Shown: positions 60,318 to 64,000 of the stretch, one piece after another
Layout: each line of letters starts with the position of its first letter
Position numbering within the stretch: position 1 is the first letter of the stretch
Assembly: GCA_964609625.1 (NCBI GenBank)
Contig: CAZSRS010000016.1
Span: 25,074 to 89,073, forward strand
DNA from: G963674665 sp964609625
GTDB lineage: Bacteria; Desulfobacterota; Desulfovibrionia; Desulfovibrionales; Desulfovibrionaceae
Direction of reading: 5' to 3'
DNA: 64,000 nt
The notes under the pieces: model-generated
The model's input: only the letters and a program-made list of their open reading frames with translations
Told to the model about the DNA's origin: nothing
The model's database searches: none
Program-made: the position numbers and the translations under genes

Positions 60318-62672
60318 ATGAATCTGCGCAACCATCTTCTTTCGAGTTTCGGGGCCATTGTGCTGGTTCTGGTGTTGATCGTCGTCTCAAGTGGACTGAT
60401 CCTCTACGCCACCAGGAACACGCTGGACTCCATCAAGGCCCAGCGCTTCTACAAGGAGCAGAAGATCAACAACGCCAGGGTGGTCATCCTGACCATCCAA
60501 GGCGAAGTGCTACACACCGCGATGTTCCGCGATTCCAGTTATGCCGGCATCCAGAAACGGCTGGATGAACTCGCGCGGAGTTTTTACGATCTGTTGCGCG
60601 ATTTGGAACGGGTTTTTCCTGAAAAAAGGCGGGAACTGAACTCCATCTATGATACCTTTCAATCATATTACATATTTGCCAAGCGAGCACTGATCTTGAC
60701 GCAGGGGGCGCTTGCCTCTCCTGATCACGACGTGCTGCGACTCTTCAGGGAACGAGAAAAACGTCTGCTGCTGCTCATGGACCAAGCCTTTTCCTCTTGC
60801 GAGCGAGAACTCGACACGTCGTTTCTGGACCTGGGCAAACATCTCGATTACCTCTTTTTCATGATGCTCGGCTTGGCCGGACTGGGGAGCTTCTCTGCAT
60901 TGGTTTTGTCGCTCGGTTTGTCCCGTCGCCTTTCCCGGCCCATCAGGGATCTGATATGCAACGTCAGACTCATGGAACAGGGAAAGGAGGTCAGCATAAC
61001 GAACATGCAGCAGTACCAGCCCATCGAGGAGTTGGGGGAACTCGCCGCAACCTTCGAGCGCATGGCGCGCAATGTCAAGCAGAAGCAGGATTCCCTGATC
61101 ACGGCGGAACGCCGCTATCGAGAAATATTCGAGAATGCCGCCCAGGGCATCATCCAGTCCACGCCCGAGGGACTGGTCCTGCACGCCAATCCTGCCTTCG
61201 CCCAGATGCTGGGCTATGCAAGCATGGAAGAGGCGAGGTCGGCCATCAACAAGCTCAAGTCACAAGTCTACGTGAAGCCGGAGGATCGGGATCGCTTTCT
61301 CGAACTCTTGCGCAGGGGCGAGGTGGTTCACGCTTTTGAAACCCAGCTGCATCGCAAGGATAGCAGCGTGATCTGGGTCCGGATACACGCCCAGCCCATT
61401 TTCGACGACTCAGGGAGGTTGCAGCGCATCGAAACCATCCTGGAAGATATTTCCGAAGCCAGGATTGCCAAGGAGGCGTTGCGGCAATACCACATGCACC
61501 TCGAGGACCTTGTGCATCAGCGAACCCTTGCCCTGGACCAGCGTAACGAGGAACTGCGAATGGCGGTAGAGGCGTTGGAGTTCAGCAACCAATGGTTGCA
61601 AGGTCTCCTGGATAACTCGCCAAGCTTTATTTTCCTCAAGGACACTAATAACGCCTTCATCCTCGCCAATACACGATTCCAGGAGACTTTCAGCCAGGAA
61701 ATCCCGTTGCGGGGGAAAAACAACGCCGACGTATTCCAGGGAGAAATCCTTCGCTTTTTCAACGAGTTGGACGATTTGTTCGCTCAAGGAACGACGGAGG
61801 TGCAAGAAGACAAGACGCTGCAACTGCCTGATGCACTTATGGCTTTCCAGGTCATGCTTTTTCCCTTTCTCGACCAGTCGGGCATAATCAAGGGGCACGG
61901 CTGCATGCTTACGGACGTGACCAAAGAAAAAATTCTGCAACGGGAGAACATCCACGCGGCACAATTGGCCTCGATCGGCGGAATGGCCGCTGGAGTGGCC
62001 CATGAGATAAACAATCCTGTCAACGGCATCATCAACTACGCGCAGTTGCTCTTGGATTCAGGAATGGAGCAAGGCGCCCCCTGGGCCCGAAACATCATAA
62101 CCGAGGCCGAACGAGTGGCGGCAATCGTCCGCTCGTTGCTTTCCTTTGCCCGCAAGCCGGGAACATACCGCACCAGGGCCAAGGTGGAGGATATCATCCT
62201 GGAGTGTCTTAAGCTCACCGGCAATGACTTGCGCATCCATGATATCGAGTTGGTGTTGGCAATCGAACCGGACCTGCCCGAGGTTTTAGTGAATTTCACA
62301 GAGATCCAGCAGGTGTTCCTCAATTTGATCTTCAACGCGCGACAAGCAATGGATGACAAGCCTCCTGGAACAGAGGAGCGCAATCTGCGTATCGAGGCGT
62401 TTGCATCACGAACGGAACATGGCAACACGGTGCGCATCTGTTTTCTGGATTCCGGCCTGGGGATGCCCGAGGCAACCGCGCGAAGGATCTTCGAACCCTT
62501 TTTCACCACCAGGAGCGCATCCTCGGGTATAGGCCTGGGCCTGTTTCTGAGCCATAAGATAGTCACGGACCATGGGGGGCGTATGGAGGTTCAAAGCAAG
62601 GAAGGCATTTTCACCCGCATGACCGTGATTCTGCCCGCGGAGCAACGGGCAGGGGAGGGAGGCCTATCCTGA
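60318..62672 (+). CDS. PAS-domain sensor histidine kinase
   Basis: A 784-residue inner-membrane kinase. Helices at about 9-31 and 175-200 flank a helical periplasmic domain. HAMP (about 200-250), a first PAS (265-385, YREIFENAAQGIIQSTPEGL), a coiled coil, a second PAS (430-545), HisKA with His562 in GVAHEINNPVNGIINYAQLL, and HATPase_c with LDSGLGMPEA and ASSGIGLGLFLSHKIV follow. All catalytic boxes are present. No response regulator is nearby. The ribosome site is weak and only two bases separate it from the Cache gene, so it is probably translationally coupled. Confidence 0.93.
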   Translation: MNLRNHLLSSFGAIVLVLVLIVVSSGLILYATRNTLDSIKAQRFYKEQKINNARVVILTIQGEVLHTAMFRDSSYAGIQKRLDELARSFYDLLRDLERVFPEKRRELNSIYDTFQSYYIFAKRALILTQGALASPDHDVLRLFREREKRLLLLMDQAFSSCERELDTSFLDLGKHLDYLFFMMLGLAGLGSFSALVLSLGLSRRLSRPIRDLICNVRLMEQGKEVSITNMQQYQPIEELGELAATFERMARNVKQKQDSLITAERRYREIFENAAQGIIQSTPEGLVLHANPAFAQMLGYASMEEARSAINKLKSQVYVKPEDRDRFLELLRRGEVVHAFETQLHRKDSSVIWVRIHAQPIFDDSGRLQRIETILEDISEARIAKEALRQYHMHLEDLVHQRTLALDQRNEELRMAVEALEFSNQWLQGLLDNSPSFIFLKDTNNAFILANTRFQETFSQEIPLRGKNNADVFQGEILRFFNELDDLFAQGTTEVQEDKTLQLPDALMAFQVMLFPFLDQSGIIKGHGCMLTDVTKEKILQRENIHAAQLASIGGMAAGVAHEINNPVNGIINYAQLLLDSGMEQGAPWARNIITEAERVAAIVRSLLSFARKPGTYRTRAKVEDIILECLKLTGNDLRIHDIELVLAIEPDLPEVLVNFTEIQQVFLNLIFNARQAMDDKPPGTEERNLRIEAFASRTEHGNTVRICFLDSGLGMPEATARRIFEPFFTTRSASSGIGLGLFLSHKIVTDHGGRMEVQSKEGIFTRMTVILPAEQRAGEGGLS

Positions 62673-62846
62673 ACATGGCCTGAATGATTCTTTGGTCTGG
62701 ACAACATCCATTTCTCTTGTGTAGTCTCGATAAAGTGGAACATGTGTGACTACCCTTGGCGCTCCAGGAAACGGCGAGCCTCGTATCCAGATTGCCAAAG
62801 AGTTCCATGTGTCGCGCCGGACATTTCGACAGAAGGAGTCCAGAGC

Positions 62847-63827
62847 ATGATCACGAAGCCATGTCGTCTGGCAATGCCTATTGTCGTCGTTCTTTTGTTT
62901 GCCGTGAGCATCTGTACTGATGCTCTGGCAGGGCAGGGAAAAAGGATTCTCTATGTGGATTCATACCACCAGGGATATCCGTGGAGTGACGGCGTGGAAC
63001 GCGGAGTCCGCCAGACGTTGGAATCCGCCGGGGTCGAGCTGAAAATCGTGCGCATGGACACCAAACGCAATACCTCCGAGGAATACATGGTCCAGGCCGG
63101 TCTCAGGGCCATGGAGATCATTCAACGGTTCAAGCCGGATGTCCTCATCGCCGCGGATGACAACGCGCAACAGTATTTGGTCGTCCCCCATCTGCGAGGC
63201 ACGGAACTACCGGTGGTTTTTTGCGGTGTCAACTGGAACGCCTCGAGCTACGGTTACCCAACACGGAATATCACCGGCATGCTCGAATACGAAGGCGTCG
63301 AAGAGATGGTCGACCTTTTCAAAATTCACGCCAAGGGGTCGAATATCGGCTATCTCAGTGGTGATACTCTGGTGGATCACAAAATTGTAGATGTCTATAA
63401 TAAGATCTTTTTTCATGGTTCCCTGCGCTTCTATCCAGCACAGAATTTTGAACACTTCAAAAAATTGTTCCTGCAAGCCCAGGAAGAGGTGCACATGCTC
63501 TTCGTGCGCAACTATGCAGGGATAGAAGACTGGGATGCCAAAGAGGCGGAGGCCTTTCTGTTGGAGAACATCTCCGTGCCCACAGGCTCTCACCTCGATT
63601 TCATGGACAAGTTCGTTGTGTACACCATCGGCAAGGTACCGGAAGAGCAGGGGCAATGGGCGGCCACTGCCGCCTTGCGCATCCTGGATGGCGTCAGCCC
63701 GAGCGACATTCCTCTTGCGAAAAACGAACAGGTCAGGCTGGTCGTGAACCTGAAGATGGCCGATGCCGCAGGCATCGTGCTACCCATCACCATCCTGAAA
63801 ACCGCGCGGGTCATCGGCAAGGATTGA
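62847..63827 (+). CDS. Periplasmic ABC-type substrate-binding protein
   Basis: A 326-residue precursor with a signal peptide ending near TDALAGQG (about residue 29). The mature part resembles the ABC_sub_bind family, with RILYVDSYHQGYPWSDGVER, DVLIAADDNAQQYLV, LPVVFCGVNW and GMLEYEGVEEMVDL. AAGGAG is eight bases before ATG 62847. No permease or ATPase gene accompanies it; it follows the kinase on the same strand, so a sensory role is more likely than uptake. Confidence 0.9.
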   Translation: MITKPCRLAMPIVVVLLFAVSICTDALAGQGKRILYVDSYHQGYPWSDGVERGVRQTLESAGVELKIVRMDTKRNTSEEYMVQAGLRAMEIIQRFKPDVLIAADDNAQQYLVVPHLRGTELPVVFCGVNWNASSYGYPTRNITGMLEYEGVEEMVDLFKIHAKGSNIGYLSGDTLVDHKIVDVYNKIFFHGSLRFYPAQNFEHFKKLFLQAQEEVHMLFVRNYAGIEDWDAKEAEAFLLENISVPTGSHLDFMDKFVVYTIGKVPEEQGQWAATAALRILDGVSPSDIPLAKNEQVRLVVNLKMADAAGIVLPITILKTARVIGKD

Positions 63828-63937
63828 ATGCGCTCCGAAGGGCCCTGGATGAACACTGCATCCCGCCTCGGACGTGTCCGGTGCATCCTCTCGTGTCTTG
63901 TGCTCATCAGGGTTCCTGATTACAGTATTTCTCCAGC

Positions 63938-64000
63938 ATGAAAATTCGTACCCGCTCACGGGGTCGCGCCGATATCAGCATGAATCCAAGCGAGATCAGG
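63938..64000 (+). CDS. Possible start of a gene running off the right edge
   Basis: An ATG at 63938 opens a frame to the window end (MKIRTRSRGRADISMNPSEI and on). No clear ribosome site and too short to identify. Confidence 0.25.
   Translation, partial: MKIRTRSRGRADISMNPSEIR

Overview
The window looks like chromosome from a GC-rich, anaerobic, Gram-negative member of the Desulfovibrio lineage. This placement is inferred from gene content and was not searched. The evidence includes a tungsten-type aldehyde:ferredoxin oxidoreductase, a polyferredoxin, a YedF selenium-metabolism protein, a chemoreceptor fused to a hemerythrin domain, and a full outer-membrane gene set (MsbA, LpxL, LptF, LptG, LolA). 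No insertion sequence, prophage, CRISPR array or rRNA was seen. There are two tRNAs, Leu(GAG) and Met(CAU).

Layout. 1-1.8 kb: groES-groEL under a CIRCE operator, running off the left edge. 1.8-4.6 kb: aor, an unknown gene and a MoaD/ThiS-like sulfur carrier. 4.6-7.8 kb: gcvT-rsmE-rarA. 7.8-16 kb: a large unknown protein, a tandem-GAF protein, an IMPase, a Nudix hydrolase, rimI, tpiA, secG, tRNA-Leu, a lipase-like hydrolase and csaA. 16.1-19.3 kb: a very large lipoprotein joining OmpA, NodB-type deacetylase and CapA domains. 19.5-22.3 kb: rluB, a His-rich transporter with its MarR regulator and a clear operator-promoter, and yedF. 22.5-28.6 kb: msbA, a DUF374 acyltransferase, an LpxL-type acyltransferase, a CHASE2 adenylate cyclase and a thiamine-binding protein. 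28.6-31.9 kb: mtaD facing apt-mtnP (methylthioadenosine and adenine salvage).

31.9-42.8 kb is a surface-glycan region read entirely on the minus strand. A first block (wecE, a membrane glycosyltransferase and wbqC) is followed by a block with its own promoter: methyltransferase, GT2, second methyltransferase, acyl carrier protein, SDR, DltA-like adenylating ligase, hexapeptide transferase and a five-bladed-propeller glycosidase-like protein. Carrier-based acyl or aminoacyl decoration of an amino-sugar glycan is the best reading. 42.8-43.8 kb is an AT-richer patch with one small secreted protein.

43.8-53.5 kb is mostly core envelope and housekeeping: tRNA-Met, uppP, a 66-aa gene coupled to lptF-lptG, engB, aroQ, efp, ftsK, lolA and fba. 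53.5-64 kb is accessory: a polyferredoxin, a 485-bp gap with a strong hairpin, small envelope proteins (one with a 3D domain), the hemerythrin chemoreceptor, and a sensory run (unknown helical protein, Cache lipoprotein, PAS histidine kinase, periplasmic binding protein) with no response regulator in view.

The strongest candidates for something undescribed are the OmpA-NodB-CapA lipoprotein, the carrier-protein glycan-tailoring operon, and the three-part sensory cluster at the right end.
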